Shown piece after piece: positions 25,670 through 34,058 of a stretch of 64,000 nucleotides of DNA; position 1 is the stretch's first letter; the number at the start of each line of letters is the position of its first letter. The stretch spans positions 1 through 64,000 of the forward strand of contig NZ_CABVPX010000031.1 of NCBI RefSeq assembly GCF_902499125.1, in the 5' to 3' direction. This DNA comes from Burkholderia arboris (GTDB lineage: Bacteria > Pseudomonadota > Gammaproteobacteria > Burkholderiales > Burkholderiaceae). A model generated the notes under the pieces. The model was given only the letters and a program-made list of their open reading frames with translations, was not told the origin of the DNA and searched no databases. Made by a program: the position numbers and the translations under genes.

Positions 25670-26176
25670 TCAGTCGAAATGCTTGAGCGACGTGCGTCCG
25701 TACTGGTTGTTGCCTTCGACGAGCGCCATCATCATCCGGACGAACTCCGTGCGCTCCTTCGCGGACAGCGGCTCCATGAACCTGACCTGCGCCTCGCGCA
25801 TGCTGTCGTACATCTCGTTCATGATGCGCGTGCCTTTCGCCGAAATGGTGGCCAGCTTCTGCCGGCCGTCGAGCGGGCTCGGTTCGCGTTTCACGAGCCC
25901 GCGCTCCTCCAGCCGCCGCAGCACGTCGGCCATCGTGGTGCGGTCGACGCCGACTTCGGCGCACAGCGACGTCTGGTCGAGGCCGGGGCGCTCGTTCAGC
26001 GTCGTCAGCAGCCCGTACTGGACCGGCGTGATGTCGAAGCCCTTGCAGCATTCGAAGAACAGCGCGATGTGAATCTGGTTCAGGCGGCGGATCAGGAAGC
26101 CCGGGCGTTGCCACAGATGGCCCGTTTCGAGGTCGGGTTCGGGCTTGGACGTCTTCTTGTTCGTAGCGGAAGTCAT
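25670..26176 (-). CDS. MarR family transcriptional regulator of the island (PicR/NicR-like)
   Basis: 168 residues with the MarR winged helix: L-T-T-L-N-E-R-P-G-L-D-Q-T-S-L-C-A-E-V-G for the recognition region, then D-R-T-T-M-A-D-V-L-R-R-L-E-E-R-G-L-V-K-R-E and a wing with D-G-R-Q-K. Start 26176 (M-T-S-A-T-N-K-K) is preferred over in-frame extensions running into the operator region. Known nicotinate and picolinate clusters are repressed by MarR proteins (NicR, PicR) that respond to pathway intermediates. Four matching palindromes at island promoters make this protein the obvious binder and point to autoregulation. Confidence 0.88.
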   Translation of the reverse strand: MTSATNKKTSKPEPDLETGHLWQRPGFLIRRLNQIHIALFFECCKGFDITPVQYGLLTTLNERPGLDQTSLCAEVGVDRTTMADVLRRLEERGLVKREPSPLDGRQKLATISAKGTRIMNEMYDSMREAQVRFMEPLSAKERTEFVRMMMALVEGNNQYGRTSLKHFD

Positions 26177-26319
26177 GACGGAACATCCAGAGGGGTCGTT
26201 CGATGGGGCCATTGTAGCCCGGCCGCTATCGGGCACGACGCGCCCGCTGGCCGTGACGGCCGTGATGTCAGGGTAACCCTGCTTGCAGCGGGAAAATTCT
26301 CGATATACAAAACAATATG

Positions 26320-26331
26320 TCAGTGTACTGA
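26320..26331. promoter_or_regulatory. Island operator copy 3 (TCAG-N4-CTGA)
   Basis: TCAGTGTACTGA inside an AT-rich patch, 143 bases upstream of the MarR start and 194 before the second importer. The right half extends to CATTTAATCAG when reversed. Probably controls the MarR gene itself. The 349-base gap 26177-26525 holds this site and copy 4. Confidence 0.65.
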
Positions 26332-26463
26332 TTAAATGATCGAAAACGATCCCGATCGATGGAGGCGATGCGGGAGGGTGGCAGCGTCGATGTTCCGATA
26401 GTAAGACAGACCCTGGCGATGCAGGACAGGAACCTTCCGGATGGTTGACCTGCATCCAATTCG

Positions 26464-26475
26464 TCAGTGAGCTGA
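26464..26475. promoter_or_regulatory. Island operator copy 4 (TCAG-N4-CTGA)
   Basis: TCAGTGAGCTGA, 50 bases before the second importer start, with left flank AATTCG and right flank TTATAA. The TTATAA next to it could be a -10 element. Likely the operator of the importer gene. Confidence 0.62.
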
Positions 26476-26525
26476 TTATAAAGATACCGAACGGAAGTGA
26501 ACCTTTCAAGTGTTTGGAGATTGCA

Positions 26526-27851
26526 ATGAATTCAACCCCCGTGCAACCCGGCGAGCTGTCGACGGATGTCCGTTCGCTATCGCGCAACGATGTCAAAACG
26601 CTCTTTCTGGCGTCGCTGGGCGGCGCGCTCGAATACTACGACTTCATCGTCGCGGTGTTTTTCACGAAGCTGCTCGCGACGGTGTTTTTTCCGCCGCATA
26701 CGCCTGAATGGCTGGCGCAGCTCGAGGTCTTTTGCGTGTTCGCGGCAGGCTATCTCGTGCGTCCGATCGGCGGCATCTTCTTCGCGCATTTCGGCGACCG
26801 GATCGGGCGCAAGAAGATGTTCGCGCTGAGCCTGTTCCTGATGGCGTTTCCGACGCTGCTGATCGGCCTGTTGCCGGGCTACGCGACGCTCGGCATCGTC
26901 GCGCCGCTGCTGTTCCTGCTGTGCCGCGTGCTGCAGGGCCTGTCCGTGGGCGGCGAGGTGCCCGGCGCCTGGATCTTCTGTTCGGAGCATGTGCGGCGCG
27001 ATCGCGTCGGGCTGGCCTGCGGGCTGCTGATGGCGGGCCTGTGCACGGGGATCCTGCTCGGTGCGCTGAGCGCCAGGTACCTGTCGTCGAACCTCGATCA
27101 CGAGAGCCTGCTGGCATGGGGCTGGCGCATGCCGTTCATCGCCGGGGGGGTGTTCGGGCTCGTGTCCGTCTACCTGCGCCGCTATCTGCACGAGACGCCG
27201 GTGTTCGAGGCGCTGCGTGCAAAACGCGCGGCGGACGCCAGGCTGCCGCTGTCGATCGTGCTCGGGAATCATCGTGGCGCGATCGCCGTGTCGATGCTGG
27301 CGACCTGGGTGTTTTCCGGCGTCTTCGTGCTTTTTTTCCTGTTCACGCCGACCTATCTGCAGTCGCAGTTTCATCTCGATGCGAAGACGGTGTTCACGAT
27401 GAATTCGTGGTCGATCCTGATGCTGATTCTCGGGAGCGTCGCTGCCGGCTGGGCGGCCGACGTGATCGGCGGAGGCCGCGCGTATGCGATCGGATGTGCC
27501 GGCATGCTCGCCGTGTGCGGCGCGTTCTACTGGACGCTGACGGCAGGCGGCGGCGTGTCGTGGCCGCTTTACGTGGCCGGCGGGTTCCTGATCGGGACCA
27601 TTACGCTCGGGCCGTACATCATCGTCCGCAGTTTCCCGCCTGAAGTCCGCTTCACCGGGTTCGCACTTGCCTACAACACGGCCTATGCGTTGTTTGGCGG
27701 AACGGCGCCCGCCGTCGCGTCGTATTTCGTCGGCAAGCTGGGGATCGTTGCGGCGCCCGGCTACTACACGGTCGCCCTGTGCGTGCTTGGCATCGTCATC
27801 GGACTGTTCTGGAAAGCGCCGGTGTCACGCGACACGAGTCGTCCAGAATAG
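26526..27851 (+). CDS. MFS transporter, second importer of the island
   Basis: 441 residues, twelve predicted membrane helices, MHS-like signatures G-D-R-I-G-R-K-K and L-Q-G-L-S-V-G-G-E-V-P-G. It is shorter than the importer at 22886 because it lacks the inserted hydrophilic loop. ATG 26526 follows TTGGAGA; an upstream in-frame methionine at 26445 would run through operator copy 4 and is rejected. It has its own operator, so it is probably induced with the pathway. Substrate (picolinate or another pyridine acid) is inferred from location only. Confidence 0.87.
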   Translation: MNSTPVQPGELSTDVRSLSRNDVKTLFLASLGGALEYYDFIVAVFFTKLLATVFFPPHTPEWLAQLEVFCVFAAGYLVRPIGGIFFAHFGDRIGRKKMFALSLFLMAFPTLLIGLLPGYATLGIVAPLLFLLCRVLQGLSVGGEVPGAWIFCSEHVRRDRVGLACGLLMAGLCTGILLGALSARYLSSNLDHESLLAWGWRMPFIAGGVFGLVSVYLRRYLHETPVFEALRAKRAADARLPLSIVLGNHRGAIAVSMLATWVFSGVFVLFFLFTPTYLQSQFHLDAKTVFTMNSWSILMLILGSVAAGWAADVIGGGRAYAIGCAGMLAVCGAFYWTLTAGGGVSWPLYVAGGFLIGTITLGPYIIVRSFPPEVRFTGFALAYNTAYALFGGTAPAVASYFVGKLGIVAAPGYYTVALCVLGIVIGLFWKAPVSRDTSRPE

Positions 27852-27886
27852 GATGCGCGCGCCGGTCACCGGCCTTGGGAGGCATC

Positions 27887-27955
27887 GGCGAGCGTCGTGA
27901 ACGGCGTGCGGCCGTCGCGGCTCGCGAGCGTGACGCCGCGCGACGAGGCGTGCGT
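27887..27955 (-). pseudogene. Fragment of a DUF2071 gene
   Basis: About 65 bases here are nearly identical to 7873-7930 inside the intact DUF2071 gene, same orientation. On the minus strand both read the region of R-G-V-T-L-A-S-R-D-G-R-T. Nothing else of the gene is present: homology stops on both sides. It lies between the importer stop and the intact deoC, at the right edge of the catabolic island. Confidence 0.8.
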
Positions 27956-28018
27956 TTCCTGGGCGGTGCCGCAGGTTGCCGGCCGCGTGAAGTTTCCCGG
28001 CGGCCGGCCCTGCGCGGT

Positions 28019-28699
28019 TCAGTACCCCGATCCGTTGCCACCCTGGTCGGTGACGATCGCGACCCCCGAGCTCGTACCGAGCCGCGTCGCGCCGGCTTCG
28101 AGCATCGCGAGCGCGGCCGCGCGGTCGCGCACGCCGCCCGATGCCTTCACGCCCAGCACGGGGCCGACCGTGCGGCGCATCAGTGCGACATCCGCGAGCG
28201 TCGCGCCGCCGTGGCCGAACCCGGTCGATGTCTTCACGAACGCGACGCCGAGATCGCGGCACATCTCGCATACGCGGATTTTCTCGTCGTCGGTCAGCAG
28301 CCCCGTTTCGAGGATCACCTTGAGCGGCACCGCGCCGCATGCGCGATGTACGGCCGCGATGTCGGCCTTCACGTCGTCGGCGCGGCCGCTCTTGAGCGCG
28401 CCGATGTTGATCACCATGTCGATCTCGCCGGCGCCTGCGTCGATCGCGGCGGTGGCTTCGAATGCCTTCGCGGCAGACAGCCCGGCGCCGAGCGGAAAGC
28501 CGACGACCGAGCACACGAGCACACCGGTATCGGCCAGTTCGCGCGCGGCGAGCGGCACGTTCGCCGAATTCACGCAGACCGAGTAAAAGCGATGCTCGGC
28601 CGCCTGGCGGCAGAGTTCGCGGATCTGCGCGTCGCTCGCGTCGGGCGCGAGCAGCGTGTGATCGATGGTTTGGGCGAGCTGGGCGTTGGAAAGCGGCAT
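28019..28699 (-). CDS. deoC: Deoxyribose-phosphate aldolase
   Basis: 226 residues, class I DERA aldolase splitting 2-deoxyribose 5-phosphate into glyceraldehyde 3-phosphate and acetaldehyde. Schiff-base lysine K156 (F-V-K-T-S-T-G), proton-relay K185 (G-V-K-A-S-G-G) and D94 (E-I-D-M-V-I-N) are all present. Divergent from a DeoR-family regulator, with a palindrome in between. The kinase, permease and mutarotase-like genes beyond make this a deoxyribose utilisation locus. A damaged second copy lies at 9900-10190. Confidence 0.95.
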   Translation of the reverse strand: MPLSNAQLAQTIDHTLLAPDASDAQIRELCRQAAEHRFYSVCVNSANVPLAARELADTGVLVCSVVGFPLGAGLSAAKAFEATAAIDAGAGEIDMVINIGALKSGRADDVKADIAAVHRACGAVPLKVILETGLLTDDEKIRVCEMCRDLGVAFVKTSTGFGHGGATLADVALMRRTVGPVLGVKASGGVRDRAAALAMLEAGATRLGTSSGVAIVTDQGGNGSGY

Positions 28700-28746
28700 G
28701 TGTCAGGACTCCACGGATCGTGTGCGGAAAGGGCACACGGAAAGTT

Positions 28747-28760
28747 GATGTTTTCACATC
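28747..28760. promoter_or_regulatory. Candidate DeoR-family operator between deoC and its regulator
   Basis: GATGT-TTTC-ACATC, a perfect five-base inverted repeat in the 146-base divergent gap. It shares the TCACAT core with the palindrome at 33119-33133 upstream of the kinase operon, which suggests one regulator for both. Confidence 0.5.
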
Positions 28761-28845
28761 GGTTTGTTACAAATACGACATTCCGGCCGGGCCTGTGTGC
28801 CCGGCACGACACGCGACGGATGCGACGGGTACGCAGGATACTGGC

Positions 28846-29616
28846 ATGGAAACGAAGAAGGGCGAACGGATCAAGACATTGATGAACGTGCTGCAAGGGC
28901 AGAACGCGATTCATCTGAAGGAAGTGGCCGAGCTGTTCGGTGTGTCCGAGATGACGATCCGCCGCGATCTCGCGGACAATCCGCACGGTCTCAGCCTGAT
29001 CGGTGGCTACGTGACGCGCCATTTCGCCGCGCAGCGCAGCGATATCGGCGAGTACCTGATCAGTGCCGAGAACAACCGGCAGACCGAGGAAAAGCGCCGC
29101 ATCGGCAAGCTGGCCGCGCAGTTCGTGACGACCGGCGACACGATCTTCGTCGACTGCGGCTCGACCACGCCGTTCATCGTCGACTTCATTCCGGACGATC
29201 TCGAATTCACGGCGGTCTGCAATTCGCTGAACGTGTTCGCGAAGCTGCAGCAGAAGCCGCATTGCAACGTGATCCTGTGCGGCGGCGCGTATCACCGCCA
29301 GAACATGGTGTTCGAATCGGTCGCCGAAACGGGCATCCTCGACTCGGTACGCGTGTCGAAGGCGTTCATCTCGGCGGCCGGCGTGAGCGATCGCTGCGGC
29401 GTCACGTGCTTCAACTTCCACGAAGTCGATGCGAAGAAAAAGGTGATGGCGCGTGCGCAGAACCGCTTCCTGCTCGTCGACCACACGAAGTTCGACGAAG
29501 TGCGCGCGGCCTATTTCGCCGAACTGACCGATTTCAACTACGTGATCTCCGACGGGCAACTGAGCCGCCGCTACGAAACGGCGATCCGCGAACACGGGAT
29601 CGCGCTCGTGACCTGA
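28846..29616 (+). CDS. DeoR family transcriptional regulator
   Basis: 256 residues. The N-terminal DeoR helix-turn-helix (H-L-K-E-V-A-E-L-F-G-V-S-E-M-T-I-R-R-D-L, about residues 22-41) is followed by a sugar-phosphate sensor domain with D-C-G-S-T-T-P, L-C-G-G-A-Y-H and F-I-S-A-A-G-V. The sequence resembles Escherichia coli DeoR, whose inducer is deoxyribose 5-phosphate. Start ATG 28846 is the first methionine in the conserved frame. It probably controls deoC and the kinase-permease operon. Confidence 0.9.
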   Translation: METKKGERIKTLMNVLQGQNAIHLKEVAELFGVSEMTIRRDLADNPHGLSLIGGYVTRHFAAQRSDIGEYLISAENNRQTEEKRRIGKLAAQFVTTGDTIFVDCGSTTPFIVDFIPDDLEFTAVCNSLNVFAKLQQKPHCNVILCGGAYHRQNMVFESVAETGILDSVRVSKAFISAAGVSDRCGVTCFNFHEVDAKKKVMARAQNRFLLVDHTKFDEVRAAYFAELTDFNYVISDGQLSRRYETAIREHGIALVT

Positions 29617-29650
29617 TGGCGCACGGACGTGCGTCGCGCTTTGCATCGCA

Positions 29651-30709
29651 TCACGCATCGCGCGCTTCCGCCGCACTCAGGTAACCGGTGAGCACGTCGA
29701 AGCGGCGCGATGCGCCCGACGCGAGTGCGGCGACGTGGCCCTTGCGGCGTTCGGCTTCATAACCCTCGGGCTCGCAGGTCGACGGCAGCGCGAACGCGGC
29801 GACCTGCTGGTCCGCGTTGTGCAGGATCCAGCGCGTCGCATGCGGGAATTGCTCCGGGCGATAGGCGGTGTGGAACGCCCCGCCGTCCGGATGCGCGAGC
29901 CGGAAATGCGCGACGCCGTCGGCGTCCGTTTCCACGCCGTTCATGAAGAACACGATCTCGGGGTCGTACAGCGCGGGCGTATCGAGCGTCGCGAGCCGCT
30001 CGGGTTCGCGCGCGAGCGTGGCCGTGTAGTCGCGCCATGCCGCGGTCGGCTTCACGTGCGCGGGCACGCTGTCGCGCAGCCGCAAGCCGCCGCGCGACGG
30101 CGATTGCACGAAGCGGCCGCCCGGCACATACGCGTAGTTCAGGTGGGCCATGTACATCAGGTCCATCGGCGTGCCGCCGAGATTCGTTACGTCCATTGCG
30201 ATCGTCATCTGCGCGTCGTGCTCTGCCAGCCGCACCGACGGACGCGCAACGTAGTGGCTGCCGAAGCCCTGCACGTACTCGTATTCGCCGGTCACTTCGA
30301 CGCATGCGCCGCGCGCATCCGTGCCGACGACGAGGCTCGCGCGGTCCATCGGCGCACACGGCATCTCGCCGTGCAGCGCATGCGTGTCGTCCGGCCCCGG
30401 GCAGCCGTTGCGCAGCAGCCCACTGTGGAACATGAAGCAGCCGTAGGTATCGATGATCGATGCCGCCCGCTTCGGCTGGCGGAACATGTGCTGCATCGTC
30501 AGGTCGCGGCCATCAAATTGCGCGGCCCAGATCATCTGGCCGAGATACGGCAGCACGACGAGATGGCCTCGGCGGTTTTCGAGCTTCAGCGCTTCGACGC
30601 CGGACGGATACGCGAACGCGGTGACGGTGAAGCCGTTGGTGCGGTACAGCGTGCGCGGCGTCTCGCGGAAGTCGTCGCGCCGCAGTTCGATCTCGCCTCG
30701 CATGGTCAT
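29651..30709 (-). CDS. DUF4432 / aldose 1-epimerase-like protein (possible deoxyribose mutarotase)
   Basis: 352 residues of the DUF4432 galactose-mutarotase-fold family (H-G-E-M-P-C-A near residue 116, M-Y-M-A-H-L-N-Y-A-Y near 190). The start overlaps the permease stop by 4 bases (ATGA), so it is the last gene of a kinase-permease-epimerase operon. A deoxyribose-specific mutarotase is known in the Salmonella deoK locus, and the same job is a reasonable inference here. The convergent DeoR gene ends 34 bases away. Confidence 0.82.
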   Translation of the reverse strand: MTMRGEIELRRDDFRETPRTLYRTNGFTVTAFAYPSGVEALKLENRRGHLVVLPYLGQMIWAAQFDGRDLTMQHMFRQPKRAASIIDTYGCFMFHSGLLRNGCPGPDDTHALHGEMPCAPMDRASLVVGTDARGACVEVTGEYEYVQGFGSHYVARPSVRLAEHDAQMTIAMDVTNLGGTPMDLMYMAHLNYAYVPGGRFVQSPSRGGLRLRDSVPAHVKPTAAWRDYTATLAREPERLATLDTPALYDPEIVFFMNGVETDADGVAHFRLAHPDGGAFHTAYRPEQFPHATRWILHNADQQVAAFALPSTCEPEGYEAERRKGHVAALASGASRRFDVLTGYLSAAEARDA

Positions 30710-32079
30710 GCTCCCGACGTGTTGCGCGGTGCGGCGTAGCGTGCGGGCGCGCGGCTGTCGGCGGGCGCATCGGGCGTCGCGGCCGGCAGGTGGCGCAGGC
30801 AGTAGAAGCCGTAGTAGACGATCACGACGAAGCACGCGAGCGGCACGACGAACGCGAGCTGCATGTTGCCGCCGGTGTGGTCGGAGATCAGCCCCTGGAT
30901 CAGCGGCACGACCGCGCCGCCGACGATGCTCATCACGAGGATCGAGCCGCCGTATTCGGTGTCCTTGCCGAGACCGTCGATCGTCAGGCCGTAGATCGTC
31001 GGCCAGCACGGGCCGAGGAACACGCTCACGCACACGGCGGCATAGACGGCCGTGATGTTGTGCACGCTGATCGTGTACGCGAGCAGCGCGATGCACAGGA
31101 TGCCGTAGACGATCAGCACCTTGGCCGGGCCGACGCGTTTCATCACGAGCGTCGCGACCAGCTTGCCGACGAAGAACGCGAAGAACGTCGCGAGCAGATA
31201 GTGCGACGCGCCGCGCTCGGTGAGGCCGCCGATCTGCATCGCGAGCCGGATCGTGAAGCTCCACACGCCCACCTGCGCACCGACATACAGGAACTGCGCG
31301 ACCACGCCCGCGACGAAGCGCCGGTTGCCGAACAGCCGTGCGAGCGTGCCGCGCGCGTCGATCCGGTGCGTGACCGCGCCGGGCCCGTTGCCCTTGCAGG
31401 CCGGGTAGGGCGTGAGCGCGAACACGATGAACACGGCGACGAGCACGGCGATCAGCCATTTGTACGGCTCGAGCGTGGCCTGGATCATCGCGAGCTGGTG
31501 CACGCGCGCTTCGGCGGCCGACATCGCCGCGAGCTGCGCATGCGACGCGTCGCCTTCCTTGAAGATCAGGAGACTGCCCATGTAGACGCCGGCCATCGCG
31601 CCGAACGGATAGAACGACTGCGAGATATTCAGCCGCCGCGTGCTGGTGTCGCGCGGGCCCATCAGCGTCGAATACGAGTTCGCCGCCGTTTCGAGGAACG
31701 ACAGGCCCGCGGCAATCACGAACAGCGCGACGAGGAACATCCCGTATTTCGCCATCGACGCGGCCGGGAAGAACAGCAGGCAGCCGGTCGTGTAGAGCAG
31801 CAGGCCGACGAGGATCGTCGTCTTGTAGCTGAACTTCTTCACGACGGTCGCGGCCGGAATCGCGAGGAAGAAGTAGCCGAGATAGAACGCGGACTGCACG
31901 AATGCCGATTCGAAATCGGACAGGAAGAACGATTTCTTGAACTGTGCGATCAGCACGTCGTTCAGGTTCGCGGCGGTGCCCCACAGCGCGAACAGGCAGC
32001 ACAGCAACGTGAATGCGAAGAGCGGCGTGCGGTTCAGGTAATAGCCGTCGGGTGTGTGTTCGATCCTGGCTCGGCTCAT
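30706..32079 (-). CDS. FucP-type MFS sugar permease (probable deoxyribose permease)
   Basis: 457 residues with twelve predicted membrane helices of the FHS family (FucP-like): F-A-L-W-G-T-A-A-N-L-N-D at the start, then A-F-Y-L-G-Y-F-F-L-A-I-P and L-E-T-A-A-N-S-Y. The start at 32079 has AAGGAG in front; the longer frame upstream belongs to the kinase gene region. Between a ribokinase-type kinase and a mutarotase-like gene, deoxyribose or a similar sugar is the likely cargo. Confidence 0.88.
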   Translation of the reverse strand: MSRARIEHTPDGYYLNRTPLFAFTLLCCLFALWGTAANLNDVLIAQFKKSFFLSDFESAFVQSAFYLGYFFLAIPAATVVKKFSYKTTILVGLLLYTTGCLLFFPAASMAKYGMFLVALFVIAAGLSFLETAANSYSTLMGPRDTSTRRLNISQSFYPFGAMAGVYMGSLLIFKEGDASHAQLAAMSAAEARVHQLAMIQATLEPYKWLIAVLVAVFIVFALTPYPACKGNGPGAVTHRIDARGTLARLFGNRRFVAGVVAQFLYVGAQVGVWSFTIRLAMQIGGLTERGASHYLLATFFAFFVGKLVATLVMKRVGPAKVLIVYGILCIALLAYTISVHNITAVYAAVCVSVFLGPCWPTIYGLTIDGLGKDTEYGGSILVMSIVGGAVVPLIQGLISDHTGGNMQLAFVVPLACFVVIVYYGFYCLRHLPAATPDAPADSRAPARYAAPRNTSGA

Positions 32080-32119
32080 GGGTGTCTCCTTCCCAATGTC
32101 TCGTCGATGAAGGCGCCGA

Positions 32120-33046
32120 TCAGAGGCCGGCGTCGTGGAGAAAGCGTTCGAACGTCGCGGCGTCCGCATACGACTTCTGCGTGCCGAGGCCCGTGACCGA
32201 ATGCGCGGCATACGCGGACGCGTAGCGCATCGCGTCGACGGCATCGCGCGACCTGGCGTAGCAGCGCGCGAAGCAGCCGATGTATGCATCGCCGGCGCCC
32301 GTCGTATCGCGCGCGTCGACCGGGACGCCCGGCACGTGCCGGGCGCCGTCGTGCGAGACGAGCAGCGAGCCTTGGTCGCCGAGCGTGACGAGCACATGCT
32401 TCAGCCCGCGCGCGACCAGCGCTTCGGCGGCACGGGCCGCGCTCTCGCGCGAATCGACCGGCATGCCCGACACGATCGCGAGCTCGGTTTCGTTCGGCAC
32501 GAAGAATTCGACGGAGCGGATCCGTTCGAAATCGAGGTCGGCCACGGCGGGCGCGGGGTTCAGCAGCACCGGGATGCCGTGCCGCGCGCCGAATTCGATC
32601 GCGTGATAGACGGTGTCGAGTTCGATCTCGAGCTGCAGCACGATCAGTGCGCAGTCGGCGAGCGCCGGCGCGGCCGCGTCGATGTCGGCCGGCTGCAGAT
32701 GGCGGTTCGCGCCCTTGACGATCAGGATGCTGTTGCTCGAATCGGGCTCGACGAAGATCGGCGCGACGCCGCTCGGCACGCCGGCGACCTTGCGTACGTG
32801 CGTGGTGTCGATCCCTTCGCGCGCGAAGTTGCGGATCGTGTTGTCGGCGAACACGTCGTCGCCGACCTTCGTGACCATCACGACGCGTGCGCCGAGGCGG
32901 GCGGCCGCGACGGCCTGGTTCGCGCCCTTGCCGCCGCAGCCGAGCTCAAAGTTCGGCGCCTCAAGCGTTTCGCCCCGGGCGGGCATGCGGTCGACGTAGG
33001 TCACGAGGTCGACCATGTTGCTGCCGATGACGGCGATTGTCTCCAT
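32120..33046 (-). CDS. Ribokinase-family sugar kinase (probable deoxyribokinase)
   Basis: 308 residues, PfkB/ribokinase family. G-C-G-G-K-G-A-N-Q-A-V-A-A-A-R-L-G near residue 36 binds the sugar, and D-T-T-G-A-G-D-A-Y carries the catalytic aspartate and anion hole. It is the first gene of an operon with the FucP permease and DUF4432 protein. Ribokinase and deoxyribokinase cannot be separated by eye, but the nearby deoC and DeoR favour deoxyribose. Ribosome site AGGAAGAG precedes ATG 33046. Confidence 0.88.
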   Translation of the reverse strand: METIAVIGSNMVDLVTYVDRMPARGETLEAPNFELGCGGKGANQAVAAARLGARVVMVTKVGDDVFADNTIRNFAREGIDTTHVRKVAGVPSGVAPIFVEPDSSNSILIVKGANRHLQPADIDAAAPALADCALIVLQLEIELDTVYHAIEFGARHGIPVLLNPAPAVADLDFERIRSVEFFVPNETELAIVSGMPVDSRESAARAAEALVARGLKHVLVTLGDQGSLLVSHDGARHVPGVPVDARDTTGAGDAYIGCFARCYARSRDAVDAMRYASAYAAHSVTGLGTQKSYADAATFERFLHDAGL

Positions 33047-33118
33047 CTGCGTCTCTTCCTTGGTATGGGGTGCGCCGCGCGCGTGGTCGGCGGCGGCTTG
33101 CGACAGGTGATAATAAAA

Positions 33119-33133
33119 TCACATTAAATGTGA
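33119..33133. promoter_or_regulatory. Perfect palindrome upstream of the kinase operon
   Basis: TCACATT-A-AATGTGA, seven-base arms, in an AT-rich patch 73 bases before the kinase start. Likely operator of the DeoR-family regulator; its TCACAT core also occurs at 28747-28760. In the rest of the gap 33047-33380 I see no gene. Confidence 0.6.
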
Positions 33134-33380
33134 GAATGCAATCTCCTGATGTTATTGGGGTCACTTTTCACGGGGTATGTGTGGCCGGAATCGTGGTATC
33201 GGTGATCTTGTTATCGGATGTCGTACAAGGACGAAATGCAGCTTCCGCCTTTGATGGCGGGGTGCTGCTTCCGGGAAGTCGCGTGATACGAGGGCGCGCG
33301 CCGGGTCACCGGGCGTGCACGGCGGGCTTAGCCAGGAAGGCGGCGGCGATGCGGGCGCGTCCGTCAGGCGGGCGTGGCGC

Positions 33381-34058
33381 TTATGCGTACGCGCGGATCA
33401 GCGTATCGAGATTGCGTTGCGCGAGCGGTGCGAGCGGCGCGAATTCCGCCGATCGAAACAGCGGGGTCTGCGCGCGCAGATGTTCGAGCGCCTGCTTGCG
33501 GCCCGCGCGGAAAATGGCCGATGGCGCATCGGGATCCTGCGCCCATTCGCGGGCGATCGCGCGATCGTATTCGCGCAGCCGGCCGGGCGCGGCCGCGAGG
33601 ATCGCGAGATCGGCATCGAGAAAAATCAGCCCCGCGCGCTGCAATGCCGGCGTGGACGCGAGGCTGTCGGGCAGCCGGTGCGATTTCGTTGCAAGCACGA
33701 ATGCATGCGCGGCGGCGACATGCGATACATGCGCTTCCAACCACGCTGCGTCGCATCGCGCGTTCGTGACCTGGACGAGCCATTGCGCGCTGCGCGCTTC
33801 GTTTTCCGCATAGTCCGGCAGTGTCGTCGCGTAGACGACATCGTGTGCCCAGACGGCGAGTTCGATCGCCGGCCACAGCGGTTCCGCGCGATACGGCGCG
33901 AGATGACCGAACAGTTCGGCCAGGTGCGAGAGCGTGTGGTAGAAGCGCTGCGACTCGCCATAGGCACGCTCGACGAGCGGCCAGACGGCGGCCGTGCCGA
34001 AGCAGGCGTCGCAGGACGCGCGCAGCGTGCGGGCGAGGTCGGGGGCGAGGTCGTTCAT
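33381..34058 (-). CDS. HD-domain metal-dependent phosphohydrolase-like protein
   Basis: 225 residues resembling the predicted HD-superfamily hydrolases of unknown substrate: H41 in F-Y-H-T-L-S-H, the H72-D73 pair in W-A-H-D-V-V-Y, and a later F-L-D-A-D-L-A-I-L aspartate. These are the expected metal ligands. It stands alone, with no obvious partner. It is divergent from nothing coding; the 325-base gap to PhzF holds only a terminator. Confidence 0.82.
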   Translation of the reverse strand: MNDLAPDLARTLRASCDACFGTAAVWPLVERAYGESQRFYHTLSHLAELFGHLAPYRAEPLWPAIELAVWAHDVVYATTLPDYAENEARSAQWLVQVTNARCDAAWLEAHVSHVAAAHAFVLATKSHRLPDSLASTPALQRAGLIFLDADLAILAAAPGRLREYDRAIAREWAQDPDAPSAIFRAGRKQALEHLRAQTPLFRSAEFAPLAPLAQRNLDTLIRAYA

